A stretch of DNA of 64,000 nucleotides from Chryseobacterium sp. SORGH_AS_0447 (GCF_030818695.1 NZ_JAUTAR010000001.1:496001-560000), one strand, 5' to 3'; numbered from the stretch's first letter, positions 17,141-26,348 are shown. The notes: generated by a model not told the origin, from the sequence alone. Program-made: numbers and translations.

Positions 17141-18058
17141 TTACCGTCCGAAGCTGTCATATTTATCTTCCGCATATTTAATAAAGCGGTTCAGTAGGGC
17201 AACATTTTCCTTTTCCATCGGTGTCAGGTCCTGATCTACATTATTGGAAACCGGGATATACCAGTCGGTCTGCTCAAAGAAATTGCGGTACGTCTGTTTT
17301 TTGAAAGCATAGCCGTGTCTGGCGAAGACGGCATTTTTAATGATTTCCAGATCCAGCTTTCTGAGATTTTTCAGGTCTTTCTCCGTAAGCCGCTGTCTGG
17401 AAGCATTGATTTTAAAAACTGCATCGGAAGCAATTCTGTTTTTAGAAACCTGATACGTTTCCGTTTTTCCGGTCTCATCATCGGTGTATTTTTCTGCGAA
17501 ATCTTTCGGGTTTTCCCAATCGATGAGGTCGTTGTTTTCGCTGAGCATAAAATTCGGATTGTATACGAACTCTTTTTTCAACAATTTTAAAGTCTTCTGT
17601 GGAGATTTTACGGCTGTTATATTGAAAGCGCTCCATTTTCCGGTAAGGCTGTCGTTGTTAAGTTTTACTTCAAACCGGCCGTCACTTTTGTCGGTTCCCG
17701 GTTCATCCAAGACAAAAGTTTTTGTAGTCTCATTGAAGATCCCGCGAAAAGGCCGCTGGTTTCCGTTAATGATGCTTTGCCCGTAAACACTGTCTTTGGT
17801 CATCCTGTTGATTTTCAGGGAAAGCCTCTTGTAAACGTCTCCTTCATATGCTTCACCCATCTCCGGGGTAATCATCTCTTTTCCGGCAAAGTCGCCCATA
17901 TAAATCCCATAATATTCTTTATGAATTTCCGGTGCAACGGCAGTATCTTTTTTTTCAGCAGGCTGATTTTGATTCTTAGTGGTGTTATCAGCTTCTTTTT
18001 TACAGCTTGTCAGAACAGCAGCCAACAGGCAAAAGAATATTAATTTTAAGTTTTTCAT
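17141..18058 (-). CDS. YARHG domain lipoprotein
   Basis: A 305-residue lipoprotein: signal MKNLKLIFFCLLAAVLTSC with the lipobox Cys at 19. A beta-rich middle part (YYGIYMGDFAGKEMITPEMG, about 49-68) follows. The C-terminal YARHG domain is recognised by FARHGYAFKKQTYRNFFEQT (about 252-271) followed by WY and by ENVALLNRF. YARHG domains are extracellular and of unknown role. The gene is convergent with the DUF2809 gene, 8 bases away. Confidence 0.85.
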   Translation of the reverse strand: MKNLKLIFFCLLAAVLTSCKKEADNTTKNQNQPAEKKDTAVAPEIHKEYYGIYMGDFAGKEMITPEMGEAYEGDVYKRLSLKINRMTKDSVYGQSIINGNQRPFRGIFNETTKTFVLDEPGTDKSDGRFEVKLNNDSLTGKWSAFNITAVKSPQKTLKLLKKEFVYNPNFMLSENNDLIDWENPKDFAEKYTDDETGKTETYQVSKNRIASDAVFKINASRQRLTEKDLKNLRKLDLEIIKNAVFARHGYAFKKQTYRNFFEQTDWYIPVSNNVDQDLTPMEKENVALLNRFIKYAEDKYDSFGR

Positions 18059-18119
18059 GTGTAGGTCAGATGTAATTTAGTAGGCTTAAAGATCGTGAAA
18101 TAATAGAAATGAAAAAGAC

Positions 18120-18758
18120 TTACAGGTATTTTTTTGCAATTAAATATTCTACTAAATGAATGTTTGGGATCCAGCCGAGCCAGGCAATAACCTGATAAAC
18201 ATCCATCGGATCCGGGTGGAATGCATAAACGATAATGACCTTCCACATCCTTAGGGTAATGGCAGAAATGGTAAAGGCAAAGCTGCGCCACATCCATTGC
18301 TTGTGGGCTTCAAATTTTTTCTGTCGTGCCAGCTTATATGCTTTGAAAGTCGAAAACCACCAAAGACTACCCAGCATAACAAATGAAATTTTGGAATACA
18401 GCCCGCCGTTCGCAAAAATCCCCATATACATCCCGGAAGGAGCTGCCAATATCAAAATCAGAAAAATATATATCTTTCCAACATTCCTGTGAAAATTTTT
18501 TATTCCAAAATCCTTTCTGAGGATGGCTAAAAATCCACTGAGCAATACGAAAATGCTGGTGTAAACATGGGTGTAGAAAAAATAAAGGTATTCCGGCCGT
18601 TGGGTCACTTCCGTCTGCTTGATCATGAGGAAGCTGACGTCAGGTCTCAATGGAATATATTCCAATATAATTTTAAGCATCAGCCAAAAGAAATACCCGA
18701 ATCCTGCAATAAGAAGGATTTTTAAAAGATTGGATTTACTTCTTTGGGCTGAAAGCAT
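18120..18758 (-). CDS. DUF2306 family membrane protein
   Basis: A membrane protein of 212 residues from the preferred start MLSAQRSKSN (18758); a longer start at 18791 would add 11 residues and overlap the palindromic repeat. Six hydrophobic segments are visible. The pattern FYTHVYTSIFVLLSGFLAIL, FHRNVGKIYIF, and H-x-x-W-M-W-R-S-F-A is typical of DUF2306, a heme-oxygenase-unrelated family of cytochrome-like membrane proteins without firm function. It is transcribed away from the 18,771-19,013 repeats. Confidence 0.78.
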   Translation of the reverse strand: MLSAQRSKSNLLKILLIAGFGYFFWLMLKIILEYIPLRPDVSFLMIKQTEVTQRPEYLYFFYTHVYTSIFVLLSGFLAILRKDFGIKNFHRNVGKIYIFLILILAAPSGMYMGIFANGGLYSKISFVMLGSLWWFSTFKAYKLARQKKFEAHKQWMWRSFAFTISAITLRMWKVIIVYAFHPDPMDVYQVIAWLGWIPNIHLVEYLIAKKYL

Positions 18759-18770
18759 AGAATATGAATC

Positions 18771-18860
18771 TTTTAAACACGAATATCGCAAATTTTTTCA
18801 CCAATATTCACAAATGATATGGTGCTATTAGTGAAGATATTCGTGACGTTTGTGTTTAAA
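18771..18860. repeat. 90-bp palindromic intergenic repeat, copy 1
   Basis: Starts TTTTAAACACGAATA and ends TTCGTGACGTTTGTGTTTAAA, so the ends are inverted copies. A central CACCAATATTCACAAATGAT / TGGTGCTATTAGTGAAGAT pairs imperfectly. The whole could fold into one long hairpin. A second, about 80 percent similar copy is at 18,923-19,013. Confidence 0.75.
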
Positions 18861-18922
18861 TTATGCGCATTGAACACATCAGTCAAAAGAATTACCTGAA
18901 TTTTAGAGCAGGAGATTTGAGT

Positions 18923-19013
18923 TTTTAAACACGAATACTGTAAATTTTCTCACCAATCTTCACAAATAATATTGTGTTATTAGTGAAAAATATTAGTGCA
19001 ATTCGTGTTTAAA
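18923..19013. repeat. 91-bp palindromic intergenic repeat, copy 2
   Basis: Same orientation and layout as copy 1, from TTTTAAACACGAATA to AATTCGTGTTTAAA. It ends exactly at the stop codon of the flavoprotein gene (19014). Its hairpin could serve as that gene's terminator. Confidence 0.75.
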
Positions 19014-20216
19014 TCATTTCGCATTGAGATCCTGCGCAATCAGCCACGCCTCGCTCCAGCACGCCTGGAAATTAAATCCTCCGGTCACAGCGTCGATGTT
19101 CAGCACTTCTCCGGCGATGTAGAAATTCGGTAAAATTTTTGAAGCCATATTTTTAAAGTTAATTTCCTTTAAATCAACCCCTCCGGCAGTTACGAATTCA
19201 TCTTTGAATGTCGATTTTCCGGTCACCTGAAATTTCTTTCGGCATAAGTTTTCAATAATGGTCTGCATTTCTTTGCCGGAAAGATTAGCTACCTGCTTGT
19301 TGAGGTCTACTTTAGAAACTTCTAAGATCCTCTGCCAGAAACGGTTGGTGATATCGAAAATTTTCGACTGTCCGATGGTTTTCTTCGGATTGGACTGTCT
19401 GAATTTTTGAAACAGTACTTCCGCGTCCTCTGTATCTTTGGAAATAAAATTCACTTCAATTTCAAAGTTATATTTCACTTTCGCTAAATTAATGGCTTCC
19501 CAGGCTGAAATTTTCAGGATGGCAGGGCCCGAAAGACCCCAGTGGGTAATCAGCAGCGGCCCGCTTTCTTCGGTTTTAAGCTTTGGAATCGATGTTTCTG
19601 CCATTTCAAAGCTGGTTCCGGCAAGATCTTTCAACAAATCATCTTTGATATTGAAGGTGAAAAGAGAAGGCACCAGATCCACGATTTTGTGTCCTAAGCT
19701 TTCAATCATTTTCAGCGATTTCGGAGAGCTTCCCGTGGTGTAGATCACAACGTCCGCTTCAAAATCCCCCAGGCTTGTTTTTATGAGGTATCTTTCGTCC
19801 AGCTTTTCAATTTCTTTTACGGAACACTTGGTTTTTACCTCCACTTTTTTCTGTTGAGTTTCATTCAGCATTGCAGTGATGATGCTCTGGGAAGAATTGC
19901 TTTCTGGAAAAACGCGGTTGTCGTTTTCTATTTTCAAGGCAATATTTCTCTGCTCAAACCAATCCATCGTGTCGCCCGGCTGAAACTTGGTAAATACGCT
20001 GAGCAGTTCCTTATTTCCCCTGGGATAAAACTGAACCAGCTCCCGCGGGTCGAAACAGGCATGGGTAACATTGCAACGGCCGCCTCCGGAAATCTTTACT
20101 TTCTGGAGAACATCCGAATTCTGCTCGAGAATGGTTATTTTATACTGGGTTTCGTCCAGGTTGGCGGCACAGAAAAATCCGGCAGCACCACCTCCGATAA
20201 TGATAATTTGCTTCAT
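19014..20216 (-). CDS. HI0933/BaiN-type NAD(P)/FAD-dependent oxidoreductase
   Basis: A 400-residue flavoprotein. The FAD-binding Rossmann motif GGGAAGFFCAANL is at residues 8-20; KISGGGRCNVTH (about 42-53) and the C-terminal IAGEVLNIDAVTGGFNFQAC (about 370-389) are signatures of the HI0933 family. The physiological substrate is not established for most members. A minus-strand TAGTTTTG at 20250-20257 is a candidate promoter. The end of the gene touches palindrome copy 2. Confidence 0.9.
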   Translation of the reverse strand: MKQIIIIGGGAAGFFCAANLDETQYKITILEQNSDVLQKVKISGGGRCNVTHACFDPRELVQFYPRGNKELLSVFTKFQPGDTMDWFEQRNIALKIENDNRVFPESNSSQSIITAMLNETQQKKVEVKTKCSVKEIEKLDERYLIKTSLGDFEADVVIYTTGSSPKSLKMIESLGHKIVDLVPSLFTFNIKDDLLKDLAGTSFEMAETSIPKLKTEESGPLLITHWGLSGPAILKISAWEAINLAKVKYNFEIEVNFISKDTEDAEVLFQKFRQSNPKKTIGQSKIFDITNRFWQRILEVSKVDLNKQVANLSGKEMQTIIENLCRKKFQVTGKSTFKDEFVTAGGVDLKEINFKNMASKILPNFYIAGEVLNIDAVTGGFNFQACWSEAWLIAQDLNAK

Positions 20217-20249
20217 AGTTTTTTAATCTTATGCTCAAGATTATTTTTG

Positions 20250-20257
20250 CAAAACTA
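20250..20257 (-). promoter_or_regulatory. Candidate -7 element (TAGTTTTG) of the HI0933-type gene
   Basis: The minus strand reads TAGTTTTG, 34 bases upstream of the ATG. The rest of the 298-base gap (20217-20514) holds no gene. A phrase at about 20330-20350 (CCACAAAAGTCACAAAAGC) resembles remnants of intergenic repeats. Confidence 0.4.
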
Positions 20258-20514
20258 CAATTTTTATAAACCATCTTATTTGAGTAATTTTGAAGAATGT
20301 AATTTTTCGATTAAACCGGGAAATGATAACCACAAAAGTCACAAAAGCTTTTAACACATTGGGTACATAAAATTTTAGTCACTTAATCTGCGTATAATTC
20401 AGATCACAGAAGAGTAAAATCAAAGATTTTCAGAATTATGCTGTTTCTATGGGTTAAAAGAGAAGTGAAAAATTTTGTGGTAAAATTTAAGTTCATATTT
20501 AAAACAAAATTTAA

Positions 20515-21009
20515 ATGATATTCTACCATACCTTTGAAGTACGCTGGAGCGATCTTGATGCGAATAAACATTTGGCCAATTCATCTTACGTGCAATACTG
20601 TGCGCAGTCGAGAATGGCTTTTATGACCAAAGAAAAAATGGGTGTTACCCAGCTCAGCCGATGGGGAATCGGGCCGGTGATCCTGCACGAAAGATATTCG
20701 TTTTTTAAAGAAATCTATGCCGATCAGACGGTGATCGTAAGTCTGGAAATCGACGGATGTGCAGAAGATTCTTCCATTTACCGTTTCGTTCACAAATTCT
20801 ATACACCTGATGGTGAACACTGTGCAACGGCTGAAGCAACAGGGGTGTGGATCGATATGATGCTGAGAAAAATGACGACTCCACCGGATGACGTGGTAGA
20901 AGCCATGAATAAATACAAATCTCCTGAGACAGCGGTTCTTACGAGAGAAGATTTCAAAAACCTGCCATTCCGCCCGGAAAATATAGATCCGGCAGCATTT
21001 GCTAAATAA
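20515..21009 (+). CDS. Acyl-CoA thioesterase (hot-dog fold)
   Basis: A 164-residue protein of the 4-hydroxybenzoyl-CoA thioesterase type. The start, YHTFEVRWSDLDANKHLANS, contains the usual catalytic Asp region (WSDLDANKHLANSSY), and GIGPVILHERYSFFKEIYAD follows at about 47-66. It probably hydrolyses an acyl-CoA in the cytoplasm; the chain specificity is unknown. It precedes thiL on the same strand with an 81-base gap. Confidence 0.85.
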   Translation: MIFYHTFEVRWSDLDANKHLANSSYVQYCAQSRMAFMTKEKMGVTQLSRWGIGPVILHERYSFFKEIYADQTVIVSLEIDGCAEDSSIYRFVHKFYTPDGEHCATAEATGVWIDMMLRKMTTPPDDVVEAMNKYKSPETAVLTREDFKNLPFRPENIDPAAFAK

Positions 21010-21090
21010 ATGATGATTGATAAAAGATGACTGATTTCGGTCATCATTTATTATTCATTACCAATTACTCATTACTGATAAATAAAAGAT

Positions 21091-22152
21091 ATGTTTGAAG
21101 ATAAAGAACCTGAACTGACGCCGATTTCCAAACTGGGAGAATTCGGACTGATCAAACACCTGACCGAATTTTTTCCTTTGGCCAACGATTCTTCGGAGCT
21201 TGGCGTAGGAGATGATGCAGCGGTCATTAATCCTGAAGGCAAAAAAGTAGTCCTCACGACCGATGTGTTGGCGGAAGGTGTACATTTTAATCTCGGATAT
21301 GTTCCGTTGAAGCATTTAGGCTATAAAGCGGTGGTGGTCAACCTGAGCGATATTGCTGCCATGAATGCTACACCTACCCAGATCCTGGTTTCCCTGGCGG
21401 TATCCAACCGTTTTCCGGTGGAAGCTTTGGAAGAAATCTATTCAGGAATCCAGGCGGCTTGCGGAAGGTATAAAGTCGACTTAATTGGCGGAGATACAAC
21501 GAGTTCCAATGCCGGTCTGGTGATGAGCATTACCGCCATTGGAATAGAGAACGATGAGAATATCGTTAAAAGAAGCGGGGCAAAACCTAATGATCTTCTG
21601 GTGGTTACAGGCGATCTGGGAGGTGCTTATATGGGACTTCAGATCCTGGAAAGAGAACATGCGGTGTTCCTTGCAGATCCGAATATGCAGCCGGAAATGG
21701 AAGGCTACGATTATATTCTGGAAAGACAGCTGAAACCGGAAGCAAGAACGGATGTAAAAGGCATTCTGGAGCAGCTGGATATCAAGCCAACGTCCATGAT
21801 TGATATTTCGGACGGCCTGGCTTCGGAGATTCTTCACCTTTCGGATCAGTCAGAAGTAGGTTTCAGGCTGTATGAGGAGAAAATCCCGATGGACAACCTG
21901 ACGATCACTACCGCAGATGAATTTAATTTAAACCCCGTAATGGCGGCTTTAAGCGGAGGAGAAGATTACGAACTGCTGTTCACGATTTCCCCGAATGATT
22001 TCGATAAAATTAAAAATCATCCGGATTTTACCATCATTGGTCATGCCGTAGCCAAAGAAGATGGTAATTTTATGGTGGCAAGAGGTTCCAACCAATTGGT
22101 GGCATTAACGGCGCAGGGCTGGGATGCTTTTTTGGGGAATCAGCAAGAATAG
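21091..22152 (+). CDS. thiL: Thiamine-monophosphate kinase
   Basis: Phosphorylates thiamine phosphate to thiamine diphosphate. The 353-residue protein carries ThiL/PurM motifs: GVGDDAAVI (about 38-46), TTDVLAEGVHFNLGYV (about 56-71), the long helix region HLGYKAVVVNLSDIAAMNA, DLIGGDTTSS (about 130-139) and SGGEDYELLFT (about 289-299). Its length is typical. A strong terminator follows 20 bases after the stop. Confidence 0.95.
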   Translation: MFEDKEPELTPISKLGEFGLIKHLTEFFPLANDSSELGVGDDAAVINPEGKKVVLTTDVLAEGVHFNLGYVPLKHLGYKAVVVNLSDIAAMNATPTQILVSLAVSNRFPVEALEEIYSGIQAACGRYKVDLIGGDTTSSNAGLVMSITAIGIENDENIVKRSGAKPNDLLVVTGDLGGAYMGLQILEREHAVFLADPNMQPEMEGYDYILERQLKPEARTDVKGILEQLDIKPTSMIDISDGLASEILHLSDQSEVGFRLYEEKIPMDNLTITTADEFNLNPVMAALSGGEDYELLFTISPNDFDKIKNHPDFTIIGHAVAKEDGNFMVARGSNQLVALTAQGWDAFLGNQQE

Positions 22153-22171
22153 ATTCCTTTTATACAGAAAA

Positions 22172-22199
22172 AAAACCACTGCAATGGCGGTGGTTTTTT
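22172..22199 (+). terminator. Rho-independent terminator after thiL
   Basis: AACCACTGC and GGCGGTGGTT form a stem with a 3-4 base loop followed by TTTTTT. The convergent gene at 22219 ends nearby, and the A run before the stem lets it work on both strands. Confidence 0.85.
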
Positions 22200-22218
22200 G
22201 TATCTTATTTTTCCGGGA

Positions 22219-22506
22219 TTAATCCTTTTTAATATCAGCTTTTGCATCCTGATAAGTTTTATCTACTGCATTTGCTCCCTTCCTGGCTGTTTTCTTAGTC
22301 CATTTTGCTGCGTCTTTTACCCCTTTTTTGGTAGCCTCATACCCTTTTTCAGCTGTTTTGCCGGTCCATTCTGCGCCATCTTTAGCAGCCTTGCCTACTG
22401 TTTTAGCATCTTTTTTTATTTCCTGCTTTACTGAATTGGTTTTTTGTGCTGATATGCCGATTCCGAATAAAAGAATCACGGCGACTGAATATAATCTCTT
22501 TTTCAT
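22219..22506 (-). CDS. Small secreted Lys/Ala-rich repeat protein
   Basis: A 95-residue protein from the preferred start MKKRLYSVAVILLFGIGISAQ, which gives a clean signal peptide; the upstream ATG at 22536 does not. The mature part has 11-residue-type repeats (KAAKDGAEWTGKTAEKGYEA, KKGVKDAAKWTKKTARKGAN) like the amphipathic helices of LEA-type proteins. It is probably periplasmic and helical; a stress role is only a guess. A TTTTTTG-rich leader precedes it. Confidence 0.7.
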   Translation of the reverse strand: MKKRLYSVAVILLFGIGISAQKTNSVKQEIKKDAKTVGKAAKDGAEWTGKTAEKGYEATKKGVKDAAKWTKKTARKGANAVDKTYQDAKADIKKD

Positions 22507-22640
22507 TTTAAATTTTTTTGTTTTAAAAATTTTCAAAAATCAGACCATTAATTTATAAAAGATTGGGATATTTTATGATGTTGGATTTATAAGAATAATA
22601 GGTGGCAAGTTTGTATCGTTAAGTAATTTAAATATTCAAA

Positions 22641-22662
22641 AACCAGCTCAAGCGAGCTGGTT
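22641..22662. terminator. Rho-independent terminator of pepT
   Basis: AACCAGCTC, loop AAGC, GAGCTGGTT: a perfect 9-bp stem, followed on the minus strand by TTTGAATATTT and on the plus strand by TTCT. It is 26 bases after the pepT stop. Confidence 0.8.
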
Positions 22663-22687
22663 TTCTATCTGTATGTTAAGGTTTGGT

Positions 22688-23935
22688 TTATGCTTTAGCA
22701 ATATTCAAAATTACCTCCATAGCTTTTTGCATACTTTCCAGCGCCACATATTCATACGGCCCGTGGAAGTTGATCCCTCCGGCGAAAATATTCGGGCAAG
22801 GCAGTCCCATATAGGATAATTGTGCACCGTCAGTTCCTCCGCGGATGGCTTTGATCTTCGGTTCAATTCCTGCTTCTTTCATCGCTTTGGCTGCAAGATC
22901 CACGATGTGCATTTTGCCTTCAAATTGCTGCTTCATATTTCGGTACTGCTCTTTAATTTCGATTTCAGCCGTTCCTTCACCGTGCTTCTGATTGAATTCA
23001 GCAATTTTTTCTTCCATAAATTTCTTTCTGGCTTCGAACTTATCGGCATCATGGTCACGGATAATGTACTGCAGTTTGGCTTCGGAAATATCGGCATTTA
23101 AATCCATTAAATGATAGAACCCGTCAAATCCTTTCGTCGTAGCAGGGGTTTCGTTGGCAGGAAGCATCTGGGCAAACTCAGAAGCCAATAGGGCGGCATT
23201 TACCATTTTTCCATACGCATAACCCGGGTGAACGCTCAGTCCGTGGATCTTTACCACGGCTCCTGCGGCGTTGAAGTTTTCGTATTCCAGTTCACCGACT
23301 TCTCCGCCGTCCATCGTGTAAGCGAATTCTGCCCCGAATTTAGCCACATCAAATTTATGGGCACCTCTTCCGATCTCTTCATCCGGTGTAAAGCCTACGG
23401 CAATCCTTCCGTGCTTGATTTCGGGATGCGCCATTAAATATTCCGCTGCGGTAACGATTTCTGCGCAACCTGCTTTATCATCGGCTCCTAGAAGGGTATT
23501 TCCGTCGGTGGTAATTAAGGTCTGGCCGATGTATTTTTTTAAGCTTTCAAATTTTGAAGGCGATAGCGTGAATCCGGTGGTCTGGTTCAGTACCAGGTCG
23601 TTTCCGTCATAATTTTCCCAAACCTGCGGCTTTACGTTTTCCCCGCTGAAATCCGGCGACGTATCGTAATGTGAAATAAATCCGATGGTGGGCTGATTAT
23701 CATTTTCAAGGTTGGAAGGTACATAGCCCATAATATAACCGTTCTCATCAATCGATACATTTTCAAGCCCGATCGTTTTCAGTTCTTCTGTGATGTATCT
23801 GGCGATATCCCATTGTCTTTCGGTAGATGGAGTGGTTTCGCTTTCGGCATCACTGGTTGAATATATTTTTACATAATTAAGAAAACGGTTCAGCAGCTTT
23901 TCTTTCCACAAAGGGTTGAATTCTATTGCGCTCAT
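22688..23935 (-). CDS. pepT: Peptidase T (tripeptide aminopeptidase)
   Basis: Zinc M20-family exopeptidase that removes the N-terminal residue of tripeptides. The 415-residue protein has the metal-site motifs GFISHYDTSPDFSGEN (about 83-98), LGADDKAGCAEI (about 148-159), and FTPDEEIGRGAHKFD (about 182-196), and the dimer-domain His in HGLSVHPGYAYGKMVNAA. Length is as expected. A gap of 188 bases separates it from the divergent HMG-CoA lyase gene. Confidence 0.95.
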   Translation of the reverse strand: MSAIEFNPLWKEKLLNRFLNYVKIYSTSDAESETTPSTERQWDIARYITEELKTIGLENVSIDENGYIMGYVPSNLENDNQPTIGFISHYDTSPDFSGENVKPQVWENYDGNDLVLNQTTGFTLSPSKFESLKKYIGQTLITTDGNTLLGADDKAGCAEIVTAAEYLMAHPEIKHGRIAVGFTPDEEIGRGAHKFDVAKFGAEFAYTMDGGEVGELEYENFNAAGAVVKIHGLSVHPGYAYGKMVNAALLASEFAQMLPANETPATTKGFDGFYHLMDLNADISEAKLQYIIRDHDADKFEARKKFMEEKIAEFNQKHGEGTAEIEIKEQYRNMKQQFEGKMHIVDLAAKAMKEAGIEPKIKAIRGGTDGAQLSYMGLPCPNIFAGGINFHGPYEYVALESMQKAMEVILNIAKA

Positions 23936-24095
23936 TGTTGGTATAAATTTCCCGTAAAGTTAGCAATTTTGAGGTTCAGAATAGGTTATTTGTACTTCAG
24001 GATGAGGTGATAAGCGTAAGTAATTAATGTAATTGTTTGAATTTCAGTTTTATATTATAGTTGCTGATATCTTTCCTGAACTTGTTTAGTTTTAT

Positions 24096-24103
24096 TATAT
24101 TTG
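24096..24103 (+). promoter_or_regulatory. Candidate -7 element (TATATTTG) of the HMG-CoA lyase operon
   Basis: TATATTTG matches TAnnTTTG and lies 20 bases before the ATG at 24124. Confidence 0.45.
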
Positions 24104-24123
24104 AGAAAATCTAAAAGTAAAAC

Positions 24124-24972
24124 ATGTTTCTTACTGAATGTCCGCGTGATGCAATGCAGGGGTGGGGAGAATTTATCCCGACTGATAAAAAAATAGATTA
24201 TATCAATTCTCTGATGGATGTGGGATTTGATGTTCTGGATTGCCTGAGCTTCGTTTCTCCCAAAGCCATTCCTCAGATGGCCGATTCTGCGGAGGTCGCG
24301 GAAAATATCGATAAATCCCGTTCCAATACCAAGGTCTCTGCCATTGTTGCCAATTACCGGGGAGCAGAGAAAGCCCTGAAACACCAGTCGGTGGATATCA
24401 TCGGTTTTCCATTTTCCATTTCCGAAACTTTTCAGCACCGGAATACCAATAAAAGCCAGGAAGAAGCCTTCCGTGAGATCATCAGAATGCTGGAACTGGT
24501 AGGAAAAGAGAACCGGCAGCTGAACATTTATTTCTCGATGGCCTTCGGAAACCCTTACGGCGAAATGTGGAAATGGGAAGATGTGGACTTCTGGGCCCAG
24601 CGGTTTTCTGAAATAGGAGTTAAAGATATCTTACTGTCCGATACAACGGGTGTTGCAACGCCAGAAACAATCTCGATTTTATTTGAAAAAATTCCTTCAA
24701 AATATTCCGGGATCAATTTCGGAGCTCATTTTCATAACCGGTACGAAGAATCTTATTCTAAATTAAAGGCCGCTTACGATCAGGGCTGTACGAGGTTCGA
24801 CAGTGCGATTAAAGGAATCGGAGGCTGCCCGATGGCCAAAGATGATCTCGTTGGAAATATGCCTACGGAACAGGTAATCAATTTCATGAGCGTGGAGAAA
24901 GCCAGCCATAAATTGAACCTGTTAAACTTTGAAAGTTCGTACAATAAAGCAAAAGATATTTTTCATTTTTAA
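24124..24972 (+). CDS. Hydroxymethylglutaryl-CoA lyase
   Basis: Cleaves HMG-CoA to acetyl-CoA and acetoacetate, the last step of leucine degradation. The 282-residue protein is a DRE-TIM metallolyase: TECPRDAMQGW (residues 4-14) is the DRE-type start, GVKDILLSDTTGVATPE (about 161-177) and GAHFHNRYEES (about 200-210) supply metal ligands, and GIGGCPMAKDDLVGN (about 237-251) is the flexible loop with the active-site Cys. The gene starts the run with the OsmC and sulfurtransferase genes. Confidence 0.92.
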   Translation: MFLTECPRDAMQGWGEFIPTDKKIDYINSLMDVGFDVLDCLSFVSPKAIPQMADSAEVAENIDKSRSNTKVSAIVANYRGAEKALKHQSVDIIGFPFSISETFQHRNTNKSQEEAFREIIRMLELVGKENRQLNIYFSMAFGNPYGEMWKWEDVDFWAQRFSEIGVKDILLSDTTGVATPETISILFEKIPSKYSGINFGAHFHNRYEESYSKLKAAYDQGCTRFDSAIKGIGGCPMAKDDLVGNMPTEQVINFMSVEKASHKLNLLNFESSYNKAKDIFHF

Positions 24973-25009
24973 GTAAAAATTTTCCTAGCTTTAATAAAAA
25001 TTAAATAAA

Positions 25010-25411
25010 ATGACTTCAAAAATTACCTATATCGGAGATCTGAGATGTTCGGCAGAGCACTTACAATCCGGAACGCTTATCGAAAGTGACGCTCCGACGG
25101 ATAATCACGGAAAAGGGGAGAAATTTTCTCCGACGGATCTGTGTGCTACTTCTCTAGCCGAATGCGCCCTGACGACCATTGCGATTTTAGGCAAAGAAAA
25201 AAACATCAATATCGACGGCGCGTATTGCAACCTTCAGAAAATTATGAAAGGCGAGCCCAGGAGAATAGGTGAAATTGTGTGTAATTTTGTTTTTTCAGAA
25301 TCCTATTCCGATGAGGAAAAAGCATTTATAGAGCGAACAGCCCATAATTGCCCGGTTGCGAAAAGTCTCCATCCGGATCTGGAACAGACCATGATTTTTA
25401 TCTATCAATAA
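25010..25411 (+). CDS. OsmC family peroxiredoxin-like protein
   Basis: A 133-residue protein with the two redox Cys of the OsmC/Ohr fold: Cys46 in FSPTDLCATSLAECALTTIA and a Cys near 113 in AHNCPVAKSLHPDL. Such proteins reduce organic hydroperoxides in the cytoplasm; this shorter type is more often just called OsmC family. It lies 37 bases after the HMG-CoA lyase gene and 53 bases before the sulfurtransferase gene. Confidence 0.88.
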   Translation: MTSKITYIGDLRCSAEHLQSGTLIESDAPTDNHGKGEKFSPTDLCATSLAECALTTIAILGKEKNINIDGAYCNLQKIMKGEPRRIGEIVCNFVFSESYSDEEKAFIERTAHNCPVAKSLHPDLEQTMIFIYQ

Positions 25412-25464
25412 AGAAATCAGGCCGTGGAAATTTCTGCGGCTTTGATTTTATAAAAACCTTAGCT

Positions 25465-26301
25465 ATGCAACCTATTATTTTGCCATTCGCATTCAAACAT
25501 CTCCCGAAAGAAAATCTGATCATTATTGATGCCAGAGCTGGAAAAGATAATCATCAAAAGTATCTGAACAAACACATTAAAGGAGCCAGGTTGATCGATT
25601 TGGATAAAGACCTCGCAGAAATCGGTGGTGACGCTGCTTTCGGCGGAAGACATCCGCTTCCGGAAATCGGAAAATTTGCAGAGACGCTTTCCCGCCTTGG
25701 AATTTCGGAAAAGGATCATATTATTGTTTATGATGATAAGAACGGTTCGAACGCTGCGGCAAGAGCCTGGTGGATGCTGAGATCCTTTGGTTTTGAAAAA
25801 GTTCAGGTGCTGGATGGCGGAATTCAGAATGCAGAAAAACAGGGCCTGGAATTTTCTGATGGTGAAGAATCTTTTGAAAAAGTGGAAGTCATTAAGAAAG
25901 AAAACTGGCTTTTCCCAATTTCAAATTTGGAAGATGTTGAAAATGAATTGATAAATCATTCTTCAACCGTCATTGATGTTAGAGATGCTTACCGTTATAA
26001 CGGCGAATCCGAACCTATCGATCTTGTGGCAGGGCATATTCCGGGAGCCATCAATATCCCTTTTTCCGAAAATCTTGATAAAAGCGGAAACTTTCTTTCT
26101 CCTGAAAAACTGTGGGAAAAGTATATGGAATTCCTGAAGGAAAGCCCTGAACATCTGATTGTTCACTGTGGTTCCGGCGTTACTGCATGTCATACTGCTT
26201 TAGCTTTGGCTTATGCCGGCTTTCCCGTTCCGGATTTATACATTGGCTCATGGAGCGAATGGAGCAGGAGGGAGGGAAAAGAAATAGCAAAAGAAATATA
26301 A
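25465..26301 (+). CDS. Thiosulfate/3-mercaptopyruvate-type sulfurtransferase (tandem rhodanese)
   Basis: A 278-residue protein of two rhodanese domains; the first (to about 125, LIIIDARAGK to HIIVYDDKNGSNAAARAWWMLR) is inactive, and the second has the catalytic Cys in HCGSGVTACH (about 234-243). CGSGVTAC fits the mercaptopyruvate/thiosulfate sulfurtransferase loop; sulfur would be moved from the donor to cyanide or another thiophile. I prefer the ATG at 25465 over the upstream one at 25348, which lies inside osmC in another frame. Confidence 0.9.
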   Translation: MQPIILPFAFKHLPKENLIIIDARAGKDNHQKYLNKHIKGARLIDLDKDLAEIGGDAAFGGRHPLPEIGKFAETLSRLGISEKDHIIVYDDKNGSNAAARAWWMLRSFGFEKVQVLDGGIQNAEKQGLEFSDGEESFEKVEVIKKENWLFPISNLEDVENELINHSSTVIDVRDAYRYNGESEPIDLVAGHIPGAINIPFSENLDKSGNFLSPEKLWEKYMEFLKESPEHLIVHCGSGVTACHTALALAYAGFPVPDLYIGSWSEWSRREGKEIAKEI

Positions 26302-26308
26302 ACAATAA

Positions 26309-26329
26309 AGGCGGCCATTTTGGCCGCCT
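26309..26329. terminator. Bidirectional terminator between the rhodanese gene and sufT
   Basis: AGGCGGCCA, loop TTT, TGGCCGCCT: a perfect 9-bp GC-rich stem between two convergent genes. Flanking T tracts are weak. Confidence 0.8.
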
Positions 26330-26348
26330 GATTTATCTGTAATCCATT

